Shown in pieces: positions 7,731 to 16,031 of a DNA stretch of 64,000 nucleotides. Each line of letters begins with the position of its first letter. The first letter of the stretch is position 1. Position numbers and translations under genes: made by a program. Below the pieces are notes generated by a model. It searched no databases and was not told the DNA's origin. It was given only the letters and a program-made list of their open reading frames with translations. Origin of the DNA: Melittangium boletus DSM 14713 (GTDB lineage Bacteria; Myxococcota; Myxococcia; Myxococcales; Myxococcaceae); the NCBI RefSeq assembly GCF_002305855.1, contig NZ_CP022163.1, positions 7,879,765-7,943,764 on the forward strand, read 5' to 3'.

Positions 7731-8801
7731 ATGCGACCCACCTCGCTCTTGTCGTTGCTCCTGGCGGCCTCGCCCGTCCTGGCCCAGACCTCCACCGGGA
7801 CGGCTCCCTCGCCCGTGCAGCCGGAGACCCGTGCCTCCGAGCCGCTCCAGCCCGAGCCGCCCTTGTCCGTGCCCGCGCCACCGCCGGCCGCCGATACGCC
7901 ACTGGCCGCCACGGCGCCAGAGGCCCCGCTGCCAGTGGCCAACGCCGAGCAGCAGCGGCTGATCAACGGCGCGCCGCTGCACAACCCGAACGTCGCCGTC
8001 CACGTGGTGCAGAAGAAGCGCTTCGCGGACGCGGGCCGGCACGAGTTCACGCTCTACCCCGCGGTGCCGCAGATCAACGGCCGCTTCACCCAGCACGCGG
8101 GCAGCGGCCTGCAGTACACCTACCACCTGCAGGAGAACTTCGCCCTGCAGCTCGCCGGCCAGTACAACTGGTACGCCAACGAGAGCGCCTTCAACCTGGA
8201 GCTCATCGACAAGGTGCGCGAGCAGGCGCAGGCGGCCTCGGCGCTGCTCCTGTCCTGGGGCGCGCTGGCGGGCGTGGAGGTGACGCCGCTGTACGGCAAG
8301 TTCGCCTTCTACGACAACCACCTGTTGCAGTTCAGCGTGGTGCTCAGCGGTGGCGCGGGCTACGGCTCCACGCGCGTGCTCATCCGCCCCGAGGTCACCC
8401 AGCAGGTGGACGGCGTGGGCTCGGTGGTGCCCGCGCGCTTCGGGGACACGGGTGGCAAGTTCCTCGGCTCGGTGGGCGGTGGCCTGCGCGTGCAGTTCGG
8501 CGACTCCATGGCGCTGCGCCTCGAGGTGAGGGATCAGGTCTACACCGCTCGCGTGGACCGCGTGGACGGCTGCAACCAGCGGGACTTCCAGGCGCTGGAG
8601 GAGGCGCGCACCGGCGGTGGGTCCTTCGCGGACCTGGACCTGAGCGGCAGCTGCCGGTTCCAGAAGTTCGACGGCGTGGATCCGAAGACGGGCAAGAACT
8701 ACCGGGAGGACATCGTGCTGGGCAAGGACCTGGTCGGCAACCCGTCCTCGGACGTGCTCAACAACCTCGGCTTCTACGCCGGCTTCTCCTACCTCTTCTG
8801 A
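7731..8801 (+). CDS. gltB: Gliding motility outer-membrane protein GltB
   Basis: 356 residues. A signal peptide (MRPTSLLSLLLAASPVLAQ) is followed by about 60 residues of Pro/Ala-rich linker, then a beta-barrel domain with repeated amphipathic strands (LQYTYHLQENFALQLAGQYNW, LQFSVVLSGGAGYG, LRLEVRDQVY) ending YAGFSYLF with a terminal Phe. It shares the strand and terminal pattern of the upstream barrel, as GltA and GltB do in Myxococcus. In the gliding model these barrels carry the complex through the outer membrane. Two cysteines (C-N-Q and S-C-R) in one long loop could form a disulfide. It is 11 bases from gltC. Confidence 0.8.
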   Translation: MRPTSLLSLLLAASPVLAQTSTGTAPSPVQPETRASEPLQPEPPLSVPAPPPAADTPLAATAPEAPLPVANAEQQRLINGAPLHNPNVAVHVVQKKRFADAGRHEFTLYPAVPQINGRFTQHAGSGLQYTYHLQENFALQLAGQYNWYANESAFNLELIDKVREQAQAASALLLSWGALAGVEVTPLYGKFAFYDNHLLQFSVVLSGGAGYGSTRVLIRPEVTQQVDGVGSVVPARFGDTGGKFLGSVGGGLRVQFGDSMALRLEVRDQVYTARVDRVDGCNQRDFQALEEARTGGGSFADLDLSGSCRFQKFDGVDPKTGKNYREDIVLGKDLVGNPSSDVLNNLGFYAGFSYLF

Positions 8802-8812
8802 GGCAGAGCGCC

Positions 8813-10354
8813 ATGCACCGACTGATCCTTTCCGCCGTCCTGCTGCTCCTCGCGCCGCTGGCCGCTTCCGCCCAGGACAAGGGCGCGTATGACCAGGCGC
8901 TCTCGGCCTTCAACTCGGGAAACGTGGAGCGTGCCGCGCCTCGTTTCCAGGAGCTGGCCGCCCGCGCGAGCGACGCCGACGTGCGCGCCCGCTCCGAGTT
9001 CTACCTGGCCCAGAGCTTCGCCCGGATGAAGCTGCCCGTCAGCGCGCTCCTGGCCTATGCGCGCGTCGTCGCCGCCGGGCCCCAGCACCCCTCCTACCTC
9101 CAAGCCCTGGAGGGGCTCGTGGAGGTGCAGCAGGGGCTCAACGAGCAGAACCTCGTGCCCAACCTGCTCGACAAGGCGTACACGCCCGAGGTGCGTGACA
9201 CCTGGACGAAGCTGCCGCGCGAGGTGCTCGCCCGGGTCAACTACCAGCTCGCCACCATCAGCCATCGCCGCGGCAAGCTCGAGGACGCGCGCACGCTGCT
9301 CGAGGCCGTGCCCGCGGACAGCCACTTCCACGCCCGGGCTCGCTACCTGCTCGGCGTGGTGCTCGCGGATCCCCACTACCCGGGCCGCCCCGCCGAGGCA
9401 TCCACCCTGGACGCCGCCGCCATCGCGGCCTTCCAGGGCGCCCGCGAGGCGGCCAAGGACGACTCCCAGGCGGGCCATGACGAGGTGACGCAGCTCGCCC
9501 TGCTGGGACTGGGCCGCCTGCACTACGGCCGGCACGAGTACCCGGCCGCCATCGCCGCCTATGAGGCCGTGCCGCGCTACGCCCGCTTCTGGGATCAGGC
9601 CCTGTTCGAGAATGGCTTCGCCCGCTTCCAGGACGAGGACTTCGGCGGAGCGCTCGGCAGCCTCCAGGCCCTGCACGCGCCCCAGTTCGAGAACGCCTTC
9701 CAGCCCGAGTCGTGGATCCTCAAGGCGACCGTCTACTACTACTCCTGCCTCTTCGACGAGGTGAAGACCACGCTCGCCGCCTACGATTCGCTCTACGAGC
9801 CCATGGCGAAGCAGATCGCGCCCTTCACCGGCGAGGACATGGATCTGCTGAGCGCCTACAACCTGGTGGTGGCGGAGAACCGGCGCCTGCCCCAGCCCAT
9901 CTACCTGTGGATCCGCGAGAACGAGCGCATCCAGGACGTGATGCGGATGGTGGCCCAGGTGGACGCGGAGCGCCGCCGGGTGAACGAACAGGCCGCCTGG
10001 CGCGGCACGGGGCTCGTGCAGGAGACGGTCTCCTCGCTGGAGGAAGTGCGCGGCACGCTCATGCAGATCGGCGGGCGCTTCGCCAAGAGCCGCCTGCAGG
10101 AGGCCGCCCAGAACCTGCGCACCTTCGCGGATCAGGCGGAGATCATCCGTGTGCAGACCGCGCTCGACGAGAAGGACCTCCTGCTCGCGGGCGTGGATCA
10201 GAAGGGGCTGCTCAAGACGCAGTCCATCTACCGGCCGAAGATGCCGGGGGCCGACTGGAACTACTGGAAGTTCCAGGGCGAGTTCTGGCGCGACGAGATC
10301 GGCTACTACCAGTACACGCTCAAGCGCGGCTGCCCGGCCAAACCCCAGCGCTGA
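8813..10354 (+). CDS. gltC: Gliding motility periplasmic TPR protein GltC
   Basis: 513 residues with a signal peptide (MHRLILSAVLLLLAPLAASAQ) and TPR-like helical repeats across the first 300 residues (AYDQALSAFNSGNVERAAPRFQ; LGRLHYGRHEYPAAIAAYEAVP). An Arg/Glu-rich helical region follows (LVQETVSSLEEVRGTLMQIGGRF). GltC is the periplasmic/outer-membrane-associated partner of GltA and GltB in the gliding complex. The ATG at 8813 is set by the signal peptide and the 11-base gap after gltB; a much longer frame upstream overlaps gltB and is an artefact. The C-terminal segment (YWKFQGEFWRDEIGYYQYTL) is aromatic-rich and typical of this family. Confidence 0.82.
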   Translation: MHRLILSAVLLLLAPLAASAQDKGAYDQALSAFNSGNVERAAPRFQELAARASDADVRARSEFYLAQSFARMKLPVSALLAYARVVAAGPQHPSYLQALEGLVEVQQGLNEQNLVPNLLDKAYTPEVRDTWTKLPREVLARVNYQLATISHRRGKLEDARTLLEAVPADSHFHARARYLLGVVLADPHYPGRPAEASTLDAAAIAAFQGAREAAKDDSQAGHDEVTQLALLGLGRLHYGRHEYPAAIAAYEAVPRYARFWDQALFENGFARFQDEDFGGALGSLQALHAPQFENAFQPESWILKATVYYYSCLFDEVKTTLAAYDSLYEPMAKQIAPFTGEDMDLLSAYNLVVAENRRLPQPIYLWIRENERIQDVMRMVAQVDAERRRVNEQAAWRGTGLVQETVSSLEEVRGTLMQIGGRFAKSRLQEAAQNLRTFADQAEIIRVQTALDEKDLLLAGVDQKGLLKTQSIYRPKMPGADWNYWKFQGEFWRDEIGYYQYTLKRGCPAKPQR

Positions 10355-10386
10355 TCCGCGCGCTCGAAGACCGATGGTGAACACTC

Positions 10387-10429
10387 CGAGGGGAGGTCCA
10401 GGCGAGCCGATCGCCGGGGCCTCCCCTCG
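10387..10429 (+). terminator. Long hairpin after gltC
   Basis: CGAGGGGAGG (10387-10396) and CCTCCCCTCG (10420-10429) form a perfect 10-bp outer stem, and the enclosed sequence contains a second stem GGCGA/TCGCC (10401-10415). No T-run follows. It separates the gltABC unit from gltD, so gltD very probably has its own promoter in 10430-10600. Confidence 0.6.
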
Positions 10430-10616
10430 TGGCTGTTCAGCCCTTGCCGATCTCGCAGGGTGGAGCACTTCTCATTCCAACTCCGCGTTTCTACTTTGCT
10501 CCGTACCTTACGGTGGGTGGTGACGGAGGCGGTTGGGGTGGTCCGGGTGACTCCGAAGGGGAGAGTACCGGCCGCCAAGGTGCCTTCTTTCTCCTGGCCC
10601 CACCACAGGAGCTCTC

Positions 10617-13600
10617 ATGAAGTCGGTCCTTCGTTTCGGTGCACTGGCGGTGGGGGTGGCACTCGCCGCGGGCGGAACAGGGGCGGATGCCCGCGAGGGC
10701 ACCGCGTCCAAGACGGATGCGCGCAAGCAGTCCGCTCGTCCACAAGGCAAGAAGTCCCAGGCGGCGAAGAAGAACGCCGTGCCGCTCAAGGGCTCGTCCG
10801 AGAGCCCGGAGCGGGCGGCCGCGCGTGCCGCGGCGGGCGACGACGCGGACGACGGTCCGACGCGCGTGGGCCCGGCGCGCATGAGCCCGGCGGCCATGGC
10901 GGCCGCTCCGCGCATCGCGGATGACCAGAGGGATGCCCTGGCGGATCGCAAGCGCGACGAGGCCCTGGAGGGCTTCAAGCGCCTCATCCCCAAGCTGCAG
11001 CCGGGCTCGCCCCGCAAGGCGGACATGCTCTACCGCCTGGCGGAGCTCAACTGGGAGAAGTCCAAGTACCTCTACCAGCAGGAGATGAACGCGTACCTCA
11101 AGGCCGAGAAGGCCTTCGACGCGGCCACCGCCCGGGGCGAGCGGGTGGAGGCGCCCAAGCAGGATAACCGCGAGAGCGAGCGCTACCGCGCCGAGACCAT
11201 GGCCCTCTACGAGGAGATCCTGCGCGACTACGCCGACTGGCCCCAGCGCGACGAGGTGCTCTTCTACCTGGGCTACAACCAGCAGGAGCTGGGCAAGCGC
11301 GACGAGGCGGTGAAGAGCTACCTGGAGCTGGTGACGAAGTATCCCCAGTCCCAGTTCGTGCCGGACACCTACGTCCAGCTCGGCAACCACTACTTCGACA
11401 ACAACAAGCTCAAGGAGGCGCGGAGCTACTACGAGAAGGCGCGCTCCTCCAAGGTGCCCAAGGTCTACGCCTACGCCATCTACAAGCTCGCCTGGTGCGA
11501 CTACAACGCGGGCGGCTACGACGAGGGCCTCGCCCGCCTGCACGAGGTGGTGGACTTCGCCAGCCAGCGCGGCGAGGAGCTGGGCGACCTGCGCACCGAG
11601 GCGCTCAACGATCTCATCGTCTTCTACGTGAAGCTCGACAAGGCGAATGAGGGCATCGCCTTCTTCAAGGCCAAGGCCCCCGAGAAGCGCCAGGAACGGC
11701 TCATCTCCAAGATGGCCGTGCAGCTCGTCGACGTGGGCCTGTACGACAGCGCCATCGAGACCTACCGCGTGCTCCTGAGTGACAAGCCCCTGGGGCCGAG
11801 CGCTCCGGAGTACCAGCAGGCCATCGTCCACTCGTACGAGGGACTGCGTCAGCGCGACCAGGTGCGCGCCGAGATGAAGACCATGGTGTCCGGCTACCGT
11901 CCGGGCAGCGCGTGGTGGAAGGCCAACGCGGCCAACAAGCCCGTGCTTCGCAACGCCTTCAGCGTCACCGAGGAGGCCATGCGCGTCATGGTCACCGACT
12001 ACCACCAGGAGGCTCAGAAGACGCGCCAGGTGGAGACGTACCGGCTCGCGCGCGACATCTACAAGGAATACGTGGACACCTTCGCCTCCAGCGAGGACCC
12101 CGAGTTCGTCTCCGACTCCGCCTTCAACATGCGCTTCTTCTACGCGGAGATCCTCTGGGCCCTGGAGGAGTGGGAGGCCGCGGCCGCCCAGTACGACGCC
12201 GTGGCCGCCTTCCAGATTCCGGATCGCGACTCGGCCCGCGAGGTCTCCAACGAGACCTACCGCAAGAGCGCGTCCTTCGCCGCCATCATGGCCTACGACA
12301 AGCTCGTGAAGATCGAGCGCGGCCAGCTCGCCAAGAGCGACCTCAAGGACGGCCAGAAGGTGGACGAGAACAAGTCCAAGGGCCACGTGGAGAAGAAGGG
12401 CCGCCTCACCAAGAAGGGCACGGACCAGGCCGAGGAACCGCTCACGCGCAACGAGGAGAAGCTCGTCGCCGCGTGCGACACCTACAACCGCCTCTTCCCG
12501 GACAACCCGGATGAGATCGACCTGCGCTACCAGGCGGCCCTCATCGTCTACGACCGGCACCACTACGTGGAGGCGGCCCGCCGCTTCGGCGACATCATCC
12601 AGAAGTACCCCGCCGAGCGCCGCAGCCGCGACGCCGCGGACCTCACCATGTACGTGCTCGAGTCGCGCGAGGAGTGGGACGAGCTCAACAAGCAGGCGCG
12701 GCTCTTCCTCGCCAACGACAAGCTCATCAAGCCCAACCCCGAGTTCGCCGCCCGCGTGGCGCGCGTGGCCGAGGGCGCGCGCTACAAGTGGATTCACGAG
12801 GTCGTCTACCAGAAGGAGAAGAACCCGGCCAAGGCGGCCAGCCTCTTCCTGGACTACGTGAAGGAATTCCCCCGCTCGGAGAACGCGGACCGGGCGCTCA
12901 CCTCCGCCATGGTCATCTTCGAGGAAGCGGGGCAGATCGACCGCGGCACCGCCGCCGGCGAGCGGCTGCTCACCGACTACCCCAACAGCCTCTTCGAGCC
13001 CAAGGTGCGCTACACGCTCGCGCGCCTCTACGAGAAGACGGCCGAGTACGCCAAGGCCGCCGCCATGTACTCGGCCTTCGTGGACGCCCAGGACGCGGGC
13101 GAGCGCGTGCTGATGTCCCAGAAGTCGAAGAAGGCCGAGGCGCGCGCCGCCGCCCGCAAGGCCCGGCTCAACAAGGCCAGGAAGGCGCCGGAGTCTCCTC
13201 CCGAGGCCCCGGCCGATGAGTCCTCGGGTGCCCGGGACGAGGAGCGCCGCACGCTGCTCGCCGAGTCCGAGAAGTGGGTGGCCGACGCGCTCTTCAACGC
13301 GGGCCTGTGGTGGGAGGGCGTGGGCGAGGGCGACAAGGCGCTCGCCGCCTACCGCGCCTACCTCCGGCGCTTCAAGGACCGTCCGGACGTGCCGCGCATC
13401 GCCTACAACCTGGGCCTCGTGTACGGCAAGGACGGCAAGTGGTCCGAGGCCGTGCACCAGTTCGAGTACTTCCTGACCGTCTACGACAAGGACTCGCGCG
13501 TCTCCCAGGCCGACATCTACCGGGCACGCGAGCAGCAACTGCTCGCCTACCAGCACCTCAAGAACGCGCGCAACGTGGAGCGCGTGCGCGCGGATCTCCT

Positions 13601-14234
13601 CTACGGCTGGACGAAGCTGAGCGCCGAGGAGAAGCAGAAGCCGGAGTTGATCGACATCTACGGCCGGGTGCGCTTCCTCACCGTCGAGCCCGACTGGCAG
13701 CAGTACGTGGCCATCCGCTTCAAGCGCGTGTCCACCGTGCGCGGGGACCTGGCCGCCAAGCAGAAGGCGCTCCAGAAGCTGGAGAAGCAGTACGTCGACG
13801 TGCTCTCCAGCGGCTCGGGCGAGTGGGGCATCGCGGCGCTCACCCGCATCGGCCTGGCCTACGCGGACTTCGCGCGCAACATCATCGAATCCCCCAACCC
13901 CTCCGGGCTCGACGAGGAACAGCTCGCCATGTACCGCGGGGAACTGGAGAACCTGGCGCTGCCGCTCGAGGACAAGGCGAGCGAGGCGCTGGAGAAGGCC
14001 CTGGCCAAGGCGTACGAGCTGTCCATCTACAACGAGTGGACGGTCGCGGCCCAGGAGCAGATCAACCGCTACCACCCGGGCGCCTATGCCCAGGTGCGTC
14101 AGGTGCCGTATCGCGGCAGCGAGTTCTTCGCCACCGCCGACATGGCCAAGGACTCCGGCGTCGGCAACGCGCCCGCGTCCGGGCCCAAGGACACGCCCCA
14201 GCCGCCCACCGCTTCCCGGGAGGTGCGGCCGTGA
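10617..14234 (+). CDS. gltD: Gliding motility TPR protein GltD (AgmU)
   Basis: A 1205-residue periplasmic protein with signal peptide (MKSVLRFGALAVGVALAAGG to GADA), a low-complexity Lys/Ala/Arg linker and then many TPR units (for example VLFYLGYNQQELGKRDEAVKSY and VPRIAYNLGLVYGKDGKWSEA). AgmU/GltD of Myxococcus is a TPR protein of about this size that decorates the helical gliding complex in the periplasm. The ribosome-binding site CAGGAG lies just before the ATG. The stop overlaps the GTG start of gltE (GTGA), indicating coupled translation. Two Lys-rich insertions (KDGQKVDENKSKG; QKSKKAEARAAARKARLNK) interrupt the TPR array. Confidence 0.88.
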   Translation: MKSVLRFGALAVGVALAAGGTGADAREGTASKTDARKQSARPQGKKSQAAKKNAVPLKGSSESPERAAARAAAGDDADDGPTRVGPARMSPAAMAAAPRIADDQRDALADRKRDEALEGFKRLIPKLQPGSPRKADMLYRLAELNWEKSKYLYQQEMNAYLKAEKAFDAATARGERVEAPKQDNRESERYRAETMALYEEILRDYADWPQRDEVLFYLGYNQQELGKRDEAVKSYLELVTKYPQSQFVPDTYVQLGNHYFDNNKLKEARSYYEKARSSKVPKVYAYAIYKLAWCDYNAGGYDEGLARLHEVVDFASQRGEELGDLRTEALNDLIVFYVKLDKANEGIAFFKAKAPEKRQERLISKMAVQLVDVGLYDSAIETYRVLLSDKPLGPSAPEYQQAIVHSYEGLRQRDQVRAEMKTMVSGYRPGSAWWKANAANKPVLRNAFSVTEEAMRVMVTDYHQEAQKTRQVETYRLARDIYKEYVDTFASSEDPEFVSDSAFNMRFFYAEILWALEEWEAAAAQYDAVAAFQIPDRDSAREVSNETYRKSASFAAIMAYDKLVKIERGQLAKSDLKDGQKVDENKSKGHVEKKGRLTKKGTDQAEEPLTRNEEKLVAACDTYNRLFPDNPDEIDLRYQAALIVYDRHHYVEAARRFGDIIQKYPAERRSRDAADLTMYVLESREEWDELNKQARLFLANDKLIKPNPEFAARVARVAEGARYKWIHEVVYQKEKNPAKAASLFLDYVKEFPRSENADRALTSAMVIFEEAGQIDRGTAAGERLLTDYPNSLFEPKVRYTLARLYEKTAEYAKAAAMYSAFVDAQDAGERVLMSQKSKKAEARAAARKARLNKARKAPESPPEAPADESSGARDEERRTLLAESEKWVADALFNAGLWWEGVGEGDKALAAYRAYLRRFKDRPDVPRIAYNLGLVYGKDGKWSEAVHQFEYFLTVYDKDSRVSQADIYRAREQQLLAYQHLKNARNVERVRADLLYGWTKLSAEEKQKPELIDIYGRVRFLTVEPDWQQYVAIRFKRVSTVRGDLAAKQKALQKLEKQYVDVLSSGSGEWGIAALTRIGLAYADFARNIIESPNPSGLDEEQLAMYRGELENLALPLEDKASEALEKALAKAYELSIYNEWTVAAQEQINRYHPGAYAQVRQVPYRGSEFFATADMAKDSGVGNAPASGPKDTPQPPTASREVRP

Positions 14235-15532
14235 AGGTGACGATCATGCATCCACGAATCCGCTTCGCTCTCACCACCGCCGCGCTGACGCTGTCCGCGT
14301 GCGCCACCACCTCCCAGGTGCGCCCCGTTCCCGTGGCCACCGAGAGCGCTCCCGCCCCGGCGCCCGCCGTGGCCGCCGAGCCGGTTCCCGCTCCCGAGCC
14401 CGTGGCGGAGGAGAACCCCGCCCAGGCGCTGTTCGCCAAGGCCGTGGCCGCCTTCGACGCGGGGGACTATGACCTGGCGCGCAAGGGCTTCGAGAAGGTG
14501 CTCGAGCGCGCGCCCCAGAGCCTCAACGCCCAGTTCAACCTGGGCCTCATCGCCGAGCGCCAGGGCCGGCTCGACGACGCCGTGGCCGACTACGAGAAGG
14601 TGCGTTTCCTGGAGCCGGGCCACGTGCCCATGCTGCTCAACCTGGGCCGGCTCTACCGGCAGCGGGAGAAGTACCAGGACGCCATCTCCCTCTATGAGAC
14701 GGGGTTGAAGACGCCCGGCAACGAGTTCGAGGCCGCGCTGCTCAACAACCTCTCCACGGCGTACCGGCTCGCGGGCAAGTACCCCCAGGCCGAGTCGAGT
14801 GCCCGCCGCGTGCTGGCGCGCCACCCGGAGGACGTCGAGGCCTACAAGAACCTCGGGCTCGCCCACTACGAGCAGGGCAGGTACCGGCTCGCCGAGACGG
14901 TGCTCACCCATGCGCGCAAGCTCGCGGACAAGGATCCCGGCCTGCACAACAGCCTGGGCATGGTGTACCTCAAGCTGGATCAACGCCCTCGCGCGCTCGC
15001 CCAGTTCCAACAGGCGGTGTCGCTCGACGAGCGCTTCGCCCCCGGCTACGAGAACCTGGGCGCCCTGGCGCTCGCCTGGCGCGACTACGCGGGCGCCGAG
15101 CGCGCCTTCGCCAAGGCGGTGGAGCTCGAGCCCGGCTCGCCCTCGGCGTGGCTGTCCTACGCGTGGGCGCTGGATGGGCAGAAGGGCCGCGACGCCAAGA
15201 AGGGCCTCGCGGCGGGTGAGGCCTTCGAGAAGGTGCTCGCCCTGCGCGCGGAGACGCCCGAGGCCGTGTGTGGCGCGGGCTGGGCCTATGCCGTCGAGCG
15301 CGCGGGCTGGGACAAGGCCGAGAGCTTCCTCCAGCGCTGCAAGGACGCGGCGTCCACGAGCGCCCAGGACAAGCAGCTCATCGACTCGAAGCTCCAGGGT
15401 CTGGCCGCGATGCGCAAGAGCGCCCCTCCCGCGGCGGCCACGCCCGAGGAGCCGGCTCCGGCGGCGGTGGGTGGCAGTGGTGCGCTTCCGGACGAAGCGC
15501 CCGCCGAGGCGCCTCCCGCCGAGGCCGAATAA
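14231..15532 (+). CDS. gltE: Gliding motility TPR lipoprotein GltE (AglT)
   Basis: An outer-membrane-type lipoprotein of 433 residues. The signal peptide ends in a lipobox, LSAC, followed by TTSQ (no Asp at +2, so outer-membrane sorting is expected). An Ala/Pro-rich linker leads into about eight TPRs (AVAAFDAGDYDLARKGFEKVLE; NLGLAHYEQGRYRLAETVLTHA). The C-terminus is another Ala/Pro/Glu-rich tail. I start at the GTG overlapping the gltD stop because GGGAGG precedes it; an ATG at 14246 would give a signal peptide five residues shorter and is equally compatible. AglT is required for gliding in Myxococcus. Confidence 0.86.
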   Translation: MKVTIMHPRIRFALTTAALTLSACATTSQVRPVPVATESAPAPAPAVAAEPVPAPEPVAEENPAQALFAKAVAAFDAGDYDLARKGFEKVLERAPQSLNAQFNLGLIAERQGRLDDAVADYEKVRFLEPGHVPMLLNLGRLYRQREKYQDAISLYETGLKTPGNEFEAALLNNLSTAYRLAGKYPQAESSARRVLARHPEDVEAYKNLGLAHYEQGRYRLAETVLTHARKLADKDPGLHNSLGMVYLKLDQRPRALAQFQQAVSLDERFAPGYENLGALALAWRDYAGAERAFAKAVELEPGSPSAWLSYAWALDGQKGRDAKKGLAAGEAFEKVLALRAETPEAVCGAGWAYAVERAGWDKAESFLQRCKDAASTSAQDKQLIDSKLQGLAAMRKSAPPAAATPEEPAPAAVGGSGALPDEAPAEAPPAEAE

Positions 15533-15533
15533 C

Positions 15534-15560
15534 CTTCCTCCCCTTGGGGGGAAGTTTTTT
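15534..15560 (+). terminator. Intrinsic terminator after gltE
   Basis: CTTCCTCCCC, a TT loop, GGGGGGAAG and then TTTTTT (15555-15560) form a textbook Rho-independent terminator two bases past the gltE stop. It is one of only two hairpins with a real T-tract in this window and lies inside the glt gene set. Confidence 0.8.
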
Positions 15561-15716
15561 CCTCCCAGGGGTTGATCGCGGGGCAGGGCGATTCATTTTC
15601 CCAAGGAGTTTCGCGGTGTTCCACGGGCCCGCGACGTTGGTGCAGGGTGTGCAAGAGAGCGGGTTGGAACCTCATGCAGGGCCCGCTGTCCCACCCCACG
15701 GAGAAGGAGACCGGAG

Positions 15717-15986
15717 ATGAGACGACTGGTGGTGGCGATAGCGGTGGCGGCGGTAGCGGGACCGGCTTTCGCGCAGCAGGACGAGGTGAAGGTCATCCAG
15801 GAAGAAGACAAGGTGGTCGTCCGCAAGAAGACGACCATCGACTTCACCGACATGGCGGTGGAGGGCGAGCTCACGAAGCCGGAAGGCTCGTACGTCCTCA
15901 ACCGCAAGAAGACGGATTTCCAGAGCCTCATTCGTGTCCGGGACAACTTCAATCCGGAGCTGCAGAAGTCAGTCGACAACCTCTAG
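15717..15986 (+). CDS. gltF: Gliding motility small periplasmic protein GltF
   Basis: 89 residues. A signal peptide (MRRLVVAIAVAAVAGPAFAQ) is followed by about 70 charged residues with a repeated strand-like pattern (EVKVIQEEDKVVVRKKTTIDF) and the segment SYVLNRKKTDFQSLIRVRDNF. Size, position between the AglT-like lipoprotein and the FHA/TonB protein, and secretion signal all match GltF of the Myxococcus gliding cluster, reported as a periplasmic linker. A GGAGAAGGAGA ribosome-binding site lies a few bases before the ATG. It follows a terminator, so it begins a second transcript with gltG, 45 bases downstream. Confidence 0.8.
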   Translation: MRRLVVAIAVAAVAGPAFAQQDEVKVIQEEDKVVVRKKTTIDFTDMAVEGELTKPEGSYVLNRKKTDFQSLIRVRDNFNPELQKSVDNL

Positions 15987-16031
15987 CGGACGGCAACTGG
16001 GTACTGGGGACGGAAGGGCGAGGAGGGAGCT

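Noticed and set aside
7643..8812. Extension of gltC far upstream through gltB
   Set aside because: Out-of-frame shadow of gltB; a signal peptide begins at 8813.
10491..14075. 1194-residue open frame on the minus strand opposite gltD
   Set aside because: Antisense frame kept open by the high-GC third positions of gltD; low-complexity Leu/Val/Arg/His sequence with no domain.
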